A program made the position numbers and the translations under genes. Of a DNA stretch of 64,000 nt, positions 33,040 through 44,519 are shown piece by piece. Source of the stretch: Eupeodes corollae (lineage: Eukaryota > Arthropoda > Insecta > Diptera > Syrphidae); assembly GCF_945859685.1 (NCBI RefSeq), contig NC_079147.1, positions 64,820,946 through 64,884,945 on the forward strand, written 5' to 3'. The notes beneath the pieces are model-generated. The model did not search any database. It was not told the origin of the DNA and saw nothing but the letters and a program-made list of their open reading frames with translations. Every line of letters begins with the position of its first letter. Position 1 is the first letter of the stretch.

Positions 33040-35335
33040 AGACCAGCTGTTGAGGCATTGGGTAGGCGAAGATTCCGATCCCGCTGATTTTTTTATTTAT
33101 GGGTATTGCTTGGTGCCATTATTCTTCTCACATATCATTAGGAATGATATTTCATGTCAACTTTTACCACAATACGGTCATTGTACCAACACCCTCTTTA
33201 ATTTCATGGGGTTAAAACTTTCCGTGAATAAGCACATCATTCACTATTGTTTTGTTTATCGGAGCCCAAATCTGGACACAATTTCAACTTCTCAAGAATA
33301 TGATGCTCTGTCTAACTCCTTACAAAAAATTGTCTCCCTGTATCCTCACACTGACATCGTTATTACGATTGATTTCAATGTTCACAATTCTTTGTGGCTT
33401 TGCCATTCGGGCCAGACAACGTCCGAGAATTGTGTGCTGAGATTTTTGCTAAATTTAACCATCTTACTCAGCTTGTCAATGAGCCTACTTGTATACCAGA
33501 CATACACTTGAATTGTTTCTCACTTCTGATCCTAATAAATACATAGTCAGTGACGCCTCTAGGCACATCGGACCACAGTGTCATATCTGCTAATGTCTCG
33601 TGTCAAACAAATCCAGTTAAAGAAAGAGCTCCAAAGAGAACCGTTTGGCAGTAAGGGAAGCCAACTGGGACGGTCTCAATAATTTCTTCAGGATCTTAGA
33701 CTCCAGTTCTGATATGATTTCTATTATGATTCATCTGGGAATGGAAACCTTTATCCCGAATAGGGTTAAAAGTATTAACCCCAAGGTTAAATCATGGTTC
33801 AAAAACAAAGAAGTGAGCTTCCGGTGTTTTAAAGCAACCCAACTGAGGAAAACCGGAAAGGTCGCCTATATTCGAAGGAAAACATTTTTACAAGGCCAAA
33901 AATTACGCCGGAAAATAATGCAATGTCCCAAAGGCAGTAAGAATGTTTGGTCATTCGTGAAAAAGATGAGAAATTCTTCCTCTTCCTCGGTTCCTACGCT
34001 TGTTTTCAATGCAGTCCTTTATTTAGCTCTACTGATAAACCCAACTTATTTGCAAGGCAGTTCGCCGAAAATTCCACCTTACCAGATAGTGTAATGACTC
34101 CCAAAGTTCTTGAACACGTTAAGAATTCCATTAGACCAATATTTTTTCGTACTGGAACTGTGGCGAGAGTTCTTAAAGATCTCAACAATTATAAATCCGC
34201 TGGCCCAGATGGTATCCCCGCTATTATTCTGAAGAGGTGTTCTTCCACTCTAACAAACCCACTGCGCAAGCTTTTCCATCTATCCTATTCTTCTGGGCTC
34301 GTTCCGAGTAGTTGCATTTGTTCAGCCAATCCCAAAAAAGGCAAATCTTCTTCTCCCACAAATTACCGACCGATAGCACTAACGTCCCTTCTTTCTAAGG
34401 TCATGGAAACTCTGATTAATTATCAGCTTAAGAAATATTTTTAGGAACGGAAGCTTCTTAATGACCACCAATGCGGCTTTCGTAGCAATAGGTCCACTGG
34501 TGACCTAATTTTTCATCTCACCGGAACAGTGGAACAAATCTTTACATCGTTTTAGAGAAAGTATGATTATTGCACTTGATATTTCAAAGGCATTTGATAA
34601 AGTGTGGCATCTTGCTCTCTTATCGGAAATGCGTGCTTTCGGTATCAACGAATCTCTTCTTCGTTGGATTAGAAATTTTCTTTCGAACCGTTCAATACAA
34701 GTTGTTTTGGACGTATTCAAGTCCGAAACCCAGGGCTCCGTTTTGTCTCCGACCCTCTTCCTCATTTTTATAAATGATCTCCTATCTGATACTTCTAATC
34801 CAATACACTGTTTCGCTGACGATATCACTCTTAGCTTTTCATATTCGTTTCCAGACTCACAACCCTCCTCTTCACAAAATATGATTAGCTCATTAAATTC
34901 CGATATACACAGCATTGTACAATGGGGAATAAAAAATCGTGTTGAATTTAATGCTTCTAAAACGCATGTTGTCTTGCATCGATAAAGCGAAATAAACCCT
35001 CTTTGCCACTGTTGACGTCACTCGACAGCGACGCAAGGTTTCTTGCCTCACACTTTTTTACCGTTATTTTAACGGGCTATGCTCTAGTGAAATAGCCAGT
35101 TGAATTCGTCCACTTAAACAATAAAACCGTAATACCCACGCTTCTAGGAATGTCCATCAGTTAACCCTTGAGCCCAACTTTGGCCGTACTAAGAAGTACA
35201 GGGATTAATTTTTTAGCCGTACTACGCGAATGTGGAACGCCTTGCCACGCTCTATCTTTCCCTGTCATTGCAATGTTCAGAAATTTAAAATCAATGGACA
35301 CCGACGCCTCCTATACAACTCTTCCTTTTTTTTTT
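33040..35335 (+). pseudogene. Non-LTR retrotransposon LINE-B (CR1/jockey-like), nearly whole pol gene
   Basis: Domains appear in order. The endonuclease (33040-33640) has YRSPNLDTISTSQEY, IVITIDFNVHNS (usual GDFN changed to IDFN) and a GTSDHSVISANV motif. A linker is at 33645-33940. RT (34090-34985) has KSAGPDGIPAIILKRCSS, NYRPIALTSLLSKVMETL, CGFRSNRSTG, IALDISKAFDKVWH, SVLSPTLFLIFINDL, CFADDITLSF and a NASKTHVVLH end. The C-terminal domain (34990-35335) ends RTTRMWNALPRSIFPCHCN. Frames change at several points and the loop before QGSVLSP has lost a few codons. It is inactive but shows the whole architecture. Confidence 0.93.
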
Positions 35336-35365
35336 TTCTTATGCTCACACTGTGCCTTTGGCATA

Positions 35366-37015
35366 TTAAAAGTATACGAAACCCTTGTAGTGTTCGCTTA
35401 TTAAAAAAAAAACGTACTTTGAATAATACTGCCTCTCCGTTGATGAGCGAGCTTTTTCAATATACGCATACCCTTTATTCTCATCAGTGACGGATATTAC
35501 TTTGTCAAGCCACCGGCCGCAGCTAACAAGTTCCAATGTTTTAAAACCCGCTTTCCGTAGCCTACGCTCCTCCATATTTAGTACTATCACAATGTAGTCA
35601 ACATTCAGCGTAAGGGTTGATAGAAACAGTGACAGAATACCGGTTTCAAAAAAATACATATATTTTGGCTCGTTTATCGGCAAAAAGAATATTTTTCTTA
35701 AGAAAAAGCGTAATAGGCTTTCATCTAGCTCACACTTCTGTACTGCCCATACCTGCGCACCATAAAACAGGATAGCTTGGGCAGTAGCATTAAGCACTCT
35801 ATATTTTAAGTTAGTCGCTATTAGATTGTTATTATAGATTCTTTTCCAATTTACTAATTAAGTTGCGATTTAGCCTTATTTAGTTTATTTTAAGATGTTT
35901 TTCTAATTTTAAATTGAAAGTTAACTCCGTTCCTTAATAAATATAAGGCCTACCTCTAAAGCTTTTTCGCCAGATTTCCATTTCTCGTCTCTCGTCGTTA
36001 TGCCAGATCCATTCTTAAAAAAACAGGACTTTTGATATTTCGAGATTAACTACTTTGCAATATTCTTCCAGTTTATTGATCATCAACTGTAGAGCTGTCG
36101 GTGACTCCTCAAAAATGACAATGTCATCAGTAATCAGCATAAATGATCACTTTGATCCGTTCGATCCACTCCACAATTGAGATACTCAACCCAATCATCT
36201 AGAAAAAGTGCAAATAACAAGGGGCTTAGATTACAGCCTTGTCTCACTCCTTGGTTCACTTCAATCCTCTCTGGTTTTTCTTTTCCATTATAAATGTATG
36301 CTATGGTGTTTTGCTACAGTTTTTCAATAATGCCGACAAAGTTAGTTGAAACTCCTAGGTTAAATAGCTTGTATAGTAAAGCGTTTCAATTGATAGAATT
36401 AAAAGCTGCTTTGAAATCAACGAAAAAATGGTACAGTTTTTTTTTTGGTCGAGTTTAGACTGAGCAAGTGAACCAAGCACGGTGGAATAGGAATATCCTT
36501 TAGCTTGTTTTCATCTTGCACCCAACTGTTCAGTCTTTCATAAAGAACGGTTGTGAATATTTTTAAGGCTACATTCATAAACGATATTCCTCTTTAATTT
36601 GTATTGTCTTCTACATCACCCTTCTTGTGATTGGCTTTATTAGGGCTTCAAAGAAGTGATCGGGGAACGTTTTAAATTTGAGCACAATTTTAAGCACTTC
36701 TGTTAATTTGATCTTAAACAAAATTCGCAGTTTTTAAAGAACTTAGCTGGTATTCCATTTGATCCAGCGATTTGATCCAAGACTTTGTAGAAAGCCACTC
36801 ACTTCATTTATACTCGTATCGGGTTTCTCAATCAAAGTTGATGGCTTAGGGAAACTGTTTAATTCTCTTCATACTTCTTTTTTTTTTTCATTACATGTAT
36901 TTTTGTAAGGTTTGTTAATGTCCAAGTAATCTAACCTTACACTTCGAATCTCATATCTTCTCAAGTACAATTCCCATGTCTAGGCAGGTGATCCAATAAC
37001 CCACTTGAGTCTTTT
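35366..37015 (-). pseudogene. Non-LTR retrotransposon LINE-G, decayed
   Basis: On the minus strand: an RT start (GSNGIPAKFFKNCEF near 36750), an HFFVDFKAAFNSI catalytic block (near 36420), LITDDIVIFEESPTALQLMI (the YADD motif altered to ITDD, near 36130-36080), a KSKVL-type strand, then a C-terminal open frame (35797-35366). That frame reads LNATAQAILFYGAQVWAVQK and includes an ETGILSLFLSTLTL block. Insect LINEs of this type are common, but I cannot assign the clade. It faces LINE-B tail to tail near 35340-35366. No tail repeat is seen. Confidence 0.82.
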
Positions 37016-37064
37016 GGAAATAATTTAAAAGAGAGCTCTAAAAATGAAAGATAACCGTTGTCTA

Positions 37065-37260
37065 ACTGTCGGTCATTATTTCATTGCTACTTTCATAACC
37101 AATGCTCTAGAGAAATAGCCAGTTGCAGTCGCCCTAAACGTGGCACCCTTAAGTTGAGCCCAATTTCGGACGTAGTTTAGAGATTCTTTTTTTAGTCGCA
37201 CTACACGAATGTGGAATACTTTACCAGACTCCCACTCATTAATATGTGCAGACATTCAAA
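37065..37260 (+). pseudogene. LINE-B 3' fragment (C-terminal domain)
   Basis: It encodes CSREIASCSRP-like words and TTRMWNTLPDS in different frames, matching the C-terminal domain of LINE-B at 35080-35260 (CSSEIAS ... RTTRMWNALPRS). It is an isolated 3' piece. Confidence 0.7.
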
Positions 37261-39311
37261 GTGAATCGGATATAGCCGACAAAAAACATCTTGAAAGCAC
37301 GGATGTACAGTCGAAAAAAGAAGTCGTAAGAACATACGAACTTACGAACGCCAAATGGGAACATTTTCGTACCGTTTACAAAACATTCCCATGGAAAATT
37401 AATACATTCTGATTAAAGCTACCAGATTTATTTATACTGAAATTGGGCTTCAATGTTTGTTGATTTAGTTAAGGACATGGCAACCCTGCATATGAGCCTC
37501 TTTTTGTATCTTTTTTGTTTTTGCTTTTGCATTCACTTGCAGCTCTGTTCGGCTGACAACTACGACGAACGACGACAACGACAACGCCAACAAGAACAGC
37601 AACGACAAGGATGACGTGAAATTACCACACGAGTATCAGCGGGAAGCTTAATTACTTCAGTGATTTTGGCTATGCGATGCATTTTATGCTTCTCTTTATT
37701 TTTGGTTGAGTATCTGTTTTGGCAACTTGACTTTTTAATGGCAACTCGCCGACAAGTGTTGTTCAAGACTTTACTTTGATATGCTAACAAAAAGTTCTAT
37801 CTTTAGGTCCTTTTTATTTCGTTGAGATTTACAAAAAATTCAAACTTTAAGAAAACGAGATATGCTTCTACATATTCACGACTATTGTTGGCTAAGCTTA
37901 GGAATGAAAAAAAAAGTACCAAAGCTCATTAACAATTGCCTAGAGGATTTGTTTTTAAATCCTTGCAAGTAATGGATACACATTAAGTCGAATGCATTCT
38001 AGAATTTTGTTGTTGCTGCTGCTGAACTTATTCTTGAAGGATTTTTTGTTCTGTAGACATAGAAGAATATAGTGCAGAACTTCCTGTAGGGCTTAAACCA
38101 ACCCACAGTAACTATAGTCTACTCGTTGCTTTTGTATGCCTGATGCAAGAGGTGGAACAACAATGTCCTACTATATGGCTTAATAAAGAGAAGCAGAACA
38201 AAAATCTTAAAAAATATTTTTTATTTTTAAAGTTAGACACGAGCACATATGCATAAAATATAAGGAGTACCTAGACAAAATTAAGATGGTTTTATCCTTT
38301 ACAGGGATTTTTCTTTATTTAATTTTTTCTTATGAAAAATATGTATGAACAATGAACATAGGTAGAGGTAAGGTAGGTACATATAAGTTGTAAGTTTTCT
38401 TAAAGTGTGGTTTGGAGCAACATTTTCACACGTTCACTAAATGTGCTGAAACTAAAACTTAGGCTTATATGCAAAAGGTATACAAAGTACAAGGTACTGC
38501 AGGTCTTAGAGTTTACACATTTAATTTGGAAAATAATGCACTATGGCACGTACTAGTGCAATATCTTTCACAAGTAAGATAAAAGAAGACACAATATAAA
38601 AAATCGACTATGTAGGTCGGAGGACGAGTTAGTGAGGGTTTTAATGAGTTTTAAATTAGGTTGAATAAAGGTTTTTGTAAGCATTAATAAAACAGCTTGC
38701 AAATTTAAAATATAGGTCTTGTTTTTTTGAGTGATATATCTGAATAAAAATTTAAGTCAGATTTAGATTAGGCAACCTAAACTAAGCATCCATAATATTC
38801 TTTATAAAGGAAATAGGTAAACAAGCTTCTTAATTAAAATTTTACTTTTGAGAGAATTTTTGAAAGCTTTTTAAATCAAGGTAAGTGGTGGTAGAATAGT
38901 GTGTGTCCCTATTAAAGTCCTTTTTAATGAGCAAATCAAATAAAAAGCGTAGATATTTAAATTAGAACTAATCCTTCTACGAACAAAAATGTTGAGCTGT
39001 CTTAAAGTGAGCAGAACTAGCTTAGATATTGTTTTCAAATATATTTTTTTTTAACAATTAAAACATCAGCTAAAGGCTTTTGAGAATGAAATGCATGACT
39101 GTATCCAAATACTGGATACCTAACTATTTTAAGATCTAAATAAATATCTGTATACCGGTCTATCTTCAAAACATCAAAACTTAATTTCTCAAAAAAACAA
39201 TAATTTATACATAAATTTTTTAAGAAAATCTTAAGATTTTGGTTCTTTGGTGATCAACTGGGGTCCTCCTACGCCCCATCGTGTGCGAGTTTCGGCGATG
39301 TACTTGAGTTC
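37261..39311. other. Unassigned stretch, TE-poor
   Basis: Apart from the possible exon at 37543-37614, no gene or element was recognised. A short GACGAC/CAACGAC-rich stretch lies at 37560-37610 and a GTTGCTGCTGCTG run near 38010. Confidence 0.4.
37543..37614 (+). other. Possible host coding exon end after a strong acceptor site
   Basis: A long T-rich tract ends in 'cattcacttgcag' at 37530-37542, a textbook insect 3' splice site. The frame directly after it reads LCSADNYDERRQRQRQQEQ and reaches a TGA at 37612-37614. The low-complexity CAA/CGA content could equally be a simple repeat. No upstream exon can be identified. Confidence 0.25.
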
Positions 39312-39896
39312 TTTCCAACCAACTATACAGACTGCAGTCTACTTAACATCGCTTACAAAATGTTCTCTGCCGTAACATGGGAACGTCTAAAATCCATAGT
39401 CAATAACCTGGTAGGCCCTTATCAGTGTGGTTTTAGATCAGGAAAGTCATATTCTATCAAATGTTCACATTACGGCAGATCCTGAAAAAAAAATAAGAAC
39501 GTCAAATTGACACCTAACCTAACATCTTGTACCGAAGCCCTCTATCGAGGGACCAAAGTGTCGCTATATAAGACCCTAATAATCCCCGTCCTACTATACG
39601 GTGCAGAAGCAGGCAGTATGAAAAAAAGAGGAAGAAAGCGTTGGTTGCGTTCTTCGTGTGGCAGAGAAAATGGAACAACGAGCTGTACGGACTGTACAGC
39701 GATGTAGAGTTAGCCACAAGAGTAAAAGTCCAACGACTGAGATGGATGGGTCAGGTAGAACGCATGGAAACTAATGCTCCAGCCCGGAAAGTCTTCTAAT
39801 TCTCACCCAAACTTGGAGCGCGAAACTGGAGAAATCTAGCTAGGGGTTAAGCTATATGGAGAAGTTTGTTCAAACAGGACTGTAGCGCCACCTCAG
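39312..39896 (+). pseudogene. RTE-A LINE, copy A5 (internally deleted)
   Basis: It begins in RT with LLNIAYKMFSAV and GPYQCGFRSGKS. It then jumps, after words that relatives place elsewhere, to the C-terminal region YRGTKVSLYKTLIIPVLLYG (39540-39610). A 20-25-codon stretch rich in Arg/Lys replaces the middle, then come 'aatgctccagcccggaaag' and the 3' block ggactgtagcgccacctcag ending at 39896. The palm with its catalytic motif is missing. Confidence 0.85.
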
Positions 39897-40387
39897 GTTG
39901 AGCTCTTTCTCAACCTCGATTCATCCGCGAATGCTATCCTCCCCTTCTTATCCGTCTAGCTACTCAACTGGCCTGTCCTGCAATGTATCACTCAGAGAAA
40001 AAAACATTGTTGGCAACTTAACAACTCGCATTTGAAAAATTTTAACATTTTAATTTTTAACTCAAGAACGTTTTCTTAAAAAAAGAACTTTTTCAAAAAT
40101 ATAGTAGTTGAATCAACATATTGGAACATTTAACATTCGTCAACAGGGAATCTTTTTTGGAATAAAAATAAAAAATTTACTTTCGGGAATGAAAATTGGA
40201 AGCAAATATTAAATTCTTAAAATAACAACGCCATCTTTTAAGGTGTTTAATGCTTTTTACTATGCCTACCTAGTTTTAGAGTGTCGTGCACTAACACACA
40301 ATATTTTCTTTCTTATATTGAACCCCATCTAGATTTCCAAAACAAAAATTAAGTTGCATGTGTAACTTTACTTACACACAAATGAAC

Positions 40388-40640
40388 AAAACGATACCAT
40401 CCCATTAAGAACGAAATTTTCGATTCAAATGTTTTGTGTTTCTCAACAAAAACGTAATTCTTGAACTGCAAAATCTAACTCTTAATTTTATTTGTGTAAA
40501 AGCAAATACCACACACACAACCCAAAGCCATCACCAGGCTAAGAACGAAGTTTTTAAATCAAATGAGTCTTGTTTCGCCACAACAATTTAGTTCTTGATA
40601 TCCTAAGAATTGCAAAATCTAACTGTTATTTTATTCTGGT
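40388..40640 (+). repeat. Two diverged subterminal repeat units
   Basis: 'aagaacgaa' at 40407 and 40541, and 'gcaaaatctaact' at about 40469 and 40612, mark two units of roughly 135-143 bp with shared order of words. Subterminal repeats of this kind often bind transposase, which is an inference here. Confidence 0.6.
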
Positions 40641-40739
40641 CGCCACTTCATTTCTATGTGATTTTTATAAAGTGCAGGAGTGACTCGTGAATTAGTTGTG
40701 GTTTTAAAATAACTTATTATTAAAATAAAGGACACTATA

Positions 40740-41075
40740 GTGTATGAGCTGTTTCAAGAATGGAATATGTCCCCGGAGGGTATAAACGCTTTAGCCGAAT
40801 TTCAAATTTCTACAGAGAATTTGTTGAAAATGTTGAATTCTCATGAAATCGACGAAATTTTCAACAAAAGGCAATTATTATCGGAGAAAATAAAGTTTAG
40901 ATATAATCTTAATAAATGGCTAGAACAAAACGATGTAAGTATAGCAAATCAAGTGACTATTGTATATAATCGTAGAATAAAAAAAGAAAAAAACAGTTTT
41001 TGGAAAATTTCTCGCCTAAGAAGCATTTTAAGCAAATTATCTTGTATACAAAATTGTCATTTTAGTGTGAATTAG
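40740..41075 (+). CDS. SAM-like N-terminal region of a TE-linked insect protein
   Basis: The frame reads LFQEWNMSPEGINALAEFQ, then ISTENLLKMLNSHEIDEIF, then a basic stretch with KFRYNLNKWLEQND, and stops at 41075. The alternation of short helices resembles a SAM domain. From memory, similar proteins occur in many insect genomes near DNA transposons, with an N-terminal SAM-like part and a C-terminal part like the one at 41282. The annotated start is a GTG in a eukaryotic context, so the true start is uncertain. The two halves are probably exons or broken halves of one gene. Function unknown. Confidence 0.5.
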   Translation: MYELFQEWNMSPEGINALAEFQISTENLLKMLNSHEIDEIFNKRQLLSEKIKFRYNLNKWLEQNDVSIANQVTIVYNRRIKKEKNSFWKISRLRSILSKLSCIQNCHFSVN

Positions 41076-41281
41076 TGGCATGTTGTGCAAACGACCGTAC
41101 TTTGTCCATGGTTTCGAGTTGGATTTCTATTGTCGAGCCTTTCTAAACCAGATAGCATCAATGCCATTTCAAGTTCAGAGTATGGCTTAGAAACTATCTT
41201 GCATAAATAATGCAATCTAGCAAACTTGGAATAGGTAAACTTATTTAACATCTTTTTCAATAGATAGAAACTTAAAAGTTT

Positions 41282-41640
41282 GTGTTCGTTTCAGATTCAA
41301 GATACTTTCATTTTTTCAATTTGCTTCATACAATTATTTTACCACCCAGAATCAACAGAAAATTCAAGCCATCAATTACCGATGCCCAAAAGGACATGTT
41401 TATTCATTTGGTGAGTTTGAACAATTTCAAACAAATCGAAGACGAAATCAAGAATACTGCAATATCCCAATCTTTAAAGATACAACCCAAAATATTTGTG
41501 GTAGGTGAATCAACCGATAATTTATTAGAGTTTTATGTTTGCGTTGAAGAAATTCGTTATAAGGTTCCAACTCTTCTTTGCGCCATTGATTTGGTTATAA
41601 AAACCTGCTTTTTTTTAACCTAGAATACTCACAAAATAAA
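41282..41640 (+). pseudogene. C-terminal region of the same TE-linked protein
   Basis: The frame reads LPPRINRKFKPSITDAQKDM, then IQPKIFVVGESTDNLLEFYV and AIDLVIKTCFFL. Relatives that I recall end in a similar 'KIFxVxNLEYP' pattern. Here NLEYSQNK appears only after a frame change at the T8 run (about 41611-41618), so the end is frameshifted. It lies 200 bp downstream of the SAM-like piece within the same TIR element. Unknown biochemical role. Confidence 0.5.
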
Positions 41641-42379
41641 TAATATACCTTTTACATTAACCGTAAATTTGTGTTTAACGTTATTCCTCCAAGGCCAATT
41701 GCAGCAACTGCTTAAGGATAGGATTTCTTCTTACTTATGGGCTTGTTTTTAGACTAAATGATTTTGGTTTTAGGTAAGTATTTAATATTTTGAGGTTTTG
41801 AGACAATTTTATAGGTCCTTGGGGCAAGAATTGAAGTTCTTGACTATTCTGAGAGAAATGGTTCTTACGACAACAATGTACGTTTTTAAACGTAACGATA
41901 CCGATAACATTAATTTTTGGCACAACAATGTTTATTCTTCGTGTTTTGAAAATAATGTTCTTGTTTTAAATATAAAAGTTATTAAGTTTTGAGAACTTTA
42001 TTTTTGGTTTTAAAATAAAAGTTTTCAAGACTTAAATAACACTTTACTCTCTTAAGTTAAAATAAAAAGTTGTTGGGCAGATTTTAACCTACATATTTTC
42101 TTGAGACAAAGTATAAAACTTTTGGCATAACTATTTTTTTCTCTGAATATATTCATTACCTTTTCGAAGCGTTTGTCTAATGCATTTCCACTTGCACCTT
42201 CGTTTGTTAGTGTCAGTGGGTGTTGACCCTTTATCCTATACAGTTTTTTATTTTATATAAGATTGGGCCAGAAAACATGTAAAATGTTTCGAAGACACTT
42301 TTAAATTAAGTTCTACATTTTCCAGTTAACAGTTTTTGTTATTTTGCAGGGGCTGCAATCGTACAGCAGTACTTACTTG

Positions 42380-42990
42380 ACGTTTTACCGGAACAATCAT
42401 AGCTTAGACTTCAATTTAGGAAAGAGTTGTTACTAAAATTATTGGTCAACATTGGGAACGTAGCCTTAAATTTTCCCACATGGATCTTGTCCAGTTCCAC
42501 CTTTAGTAGAGACCATACTTCCAAGGTATAAAAAAATCTCTCCTTTTCTACTGGTTGTTGGAAACGCTAAACATCTTCGTTTTTCCTGTGTTGATTTTAA
42601 GCCCCACGATTGCTGTTCTTTCTTCACTATTGTTTCTATTTATTTTAATGTTGCAAACATACATCGTCTTTGTAATCTAGATGTTTAAGGCATTTTGACA
42701 GCGTCTGCCTTATTCCTTCGTCCTCTTTCAAGGCCAAGCGCATCATATCGCTGATCACCAATAAGAAAAGAATTAATGACACTGACAGTATTCAGTCTAT
42801 CCAACTCCACTTTGGACTTCAAACTTCTTTGACAACCTACTTACGTGTAATATGTGACATTTAGATCCATCAGAAGTCTCCTTGATAATAGAGATCAGCT
42901 TATCCTGGATACTTCTCCTTCGTTACATTTTTAATAGCTTGACAATCATTCCCTTTTCCACTCTTCGTAGAAGCATTTAGATACACATTC
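42380..42990 (-). pseudogene. RTE-F-like LINE, RT remnant
   Basis: On the minus strand DKLISIIKETSDGSKCHILH (near 42905-42845) is the RT stretch before the (V/R)QGC motif. RLSKKFEVQSGV follows. Then come SKCLKHLDY-like words near the catalytic palm, VGLKINTGKTKMFSVSNN near 42580, and a YLGSMVSTKGGTGQD-like strand near 42510. Frame changes and stops are frequent. It resembles the RTE-F remnant at 25236-26340. Endonuclease not seen. Confidence 0.75.
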
Positions 42991-43075
42991 TACTTCTTTT
43001 TACGAGTACGAGGTACATATTCTGTTCTTTACTGAGGGTGTGGTGCATATTCGGGAATTTGTTTCATTGGTCAAC

Positions 43076-44166
43076 TCAGAAGATGAGTTTGAGAAGATAC
43101 ATTGAATAAACGAGTTTTGTATTCAGCAGGCACTGCTTTTGAATGGGAATGGTAATAGCGGGTTTTATGATTCTTGTACCTAACACATCTTTAAGATTTT
43201 CAATGGGATTCATATCTGGAGACTGTGGTGGTGTCTTGAGAGTATGAGGAGTATTGTAGGGGATACATTCCTTTGACACATGAGCAGTATAATATTTGGG
43301 ATCATTGTCTTGCTGAAAATAGAAATTCTCAGCAAGACGAAAGTTCTCCACACTTTTCTTGAGATCATACTTATGTAAGATATATTTAGAAATCGCATGT
43401 TATCCAAAATGCCATCTAAGAAAACTACCATGACTCCGCCACATCCATACTTGACTGTTGGAAGCAAATTTTCTTTGATTAGGGCAGTATTTGGTTTTCG
43501 CAACACCAGTTGCCATCATTCTGAAAGATATTAAATTTGCTTTCGTCGGAAAATATAACTTTGTCCCAAAAGTCTGACTCCTTATTCATGTAAGCTTTTG
43601 CGAATTCCATACGCTTTATCTTGTTCACTTTACCATTAAACTATTTTATTAATGGTTTTCATCGAAATCGTTTTCCCAAATTGTTCGGAAATATCTATCG
43701 CTAGTTCAGTGGACTTGACTTTCGGTTCTTGTTTCTTCTTTCCTTGTTAACTTTCTAGGTCAGCCACTTCTTTGTTATTTTCTAAGCTGTCTGCTTCTTT
43801 GATTCTTTGAACCGTTTTACAATGCAGCGAACCGTATAACAGCTTCTATTGACAACACCCCCGATCTCAAAAAATGATTTCCTTTCGAGTGAAGATCGAA
43901 AATATTTTATTTTGTCACTATTGGTAGTTTTCTTACCCTTCCTTGGTATTTTGTCAACAATCGTTTATAAAAATTAAAAGAAAATGACTACCAAAAGCAC
44001 TTAAGCTTGTCGATTTGAATTTTTTTAAGAATACTAAACTTTACTTGTCAACGACTTTTATTAAATGAGCAGCTACGATAGTAAAAAATAATATAAAGTG
44101 TTAAAAACGGGAAAATTTTAGTGAGCAATTCAAAGGTGCCCCAATACTTTTTTCCATGAGAAACTG
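43076..44166 (-). mobile_element. Tc1-like DNA transposon, decayed
   Basis: The transposase remnant spans about 43960 to 43085 on the minus strand. An end-like sequence at 44133-44166 reads outward as CAGTTTCTCATGGAAAAAAG followed by TATTGGGGCACC, the style of Tc1 ends. The opposite end is not visible and seems lost near 43050. The element lies between the RTE-F remnant and the Helitron terminus. Confidence 0.8.
43085..43960 (-). pseudogene. Tc1-type DDE transposase, broken
   Basis: Order on the minus strand: a helix-turn-helix-like part (SFFEIGGVVNRSCYTVRCIV, near 43850), EFAKAYMNKESDFWDKVIF with the first catalytic Asp in FSDESKFNIF (near 43550), RKPNTALIKENLLPTVKYG and GGVMVVFLDGILDNM. 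Then FYFQQDNDPKYYTAHVSKE holds the second Asp and PPQSPDMNPIENLKDVLG the Glu. All three catalytic residues remain. The Asp-Glu interval is one residue longer than usual because KYYTA replaces the common KHTA. At least two frameshifts and several stops separate the pieces. It would excise and join DNA in the nucleus if intact; this copy cannot. Confidence 0.92.
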
Positions 44167-44246
44167 TCCTCTTTTTAAAACATTAAAATTTGTCTGTACT
44201 GAAAATGATGAAAAGTTGTAATTTTATATAAAATTTATTGTAAAAA

Positions 44247-44281
44247 CTAGCGTCTCGGTACGTGCTTCGCTACGTATAAGG
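44247..44281 (-). other. Helitron 3' terminus: hairpin plus CTAG
   Basis: On the minus strand TACGTAGCGAAGCACGTA can fold (TACGT pairs with ACGTA; the inner GC pairs with GC around GAA). Eight bases later comes CTAG, followed by T. A short GC-rich hairpin just before CTRR, with insertion next to T, is the standard Helitron end. Confidence 0.85.
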
Positions 44282-44519
44282 CATGCTGATAAAAAAAATG
44301 ATTTTAAGTTCATTAATTCAAACAAAAAAATATTTTAAATTGCTAGCTATTTAAAAGTCCGAGTGATATATTGTTTATATTATATTTATCAGCAAAGAGT
44401 AAAAACTAAAAAAATAAAAAGAATTGGGGACTCTTACTATGGTGGGTCTATATGGGTAAGTCTAAAACAGTTGGATAAACAATATTTTTTATTTTTCCAT
44501 TTTGAGCATGAATAAATTT

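Larger units (their letters stand above)
39992..42146. mobile_element. TIR-bounded element carrying a SAM-like-domain gene
   Basis: TCAGAGAAAAAAA at 39992-40004 faces its exact reverse complement at 42134-42146. Both extend into loosely similar AT-rich sequence. Inside are subterminal tandem repeats (40388-40640) and two plus-strand gene pieces (40740-41075 and 41282-41640). No transposase is visible, so it is probably a non-autonomous DNA transposon. Target duplication unclear. RTE-A copy A5 ends about 95 bp to the left and an RTE-F remnant lies to the right. Confidence 0.65.
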
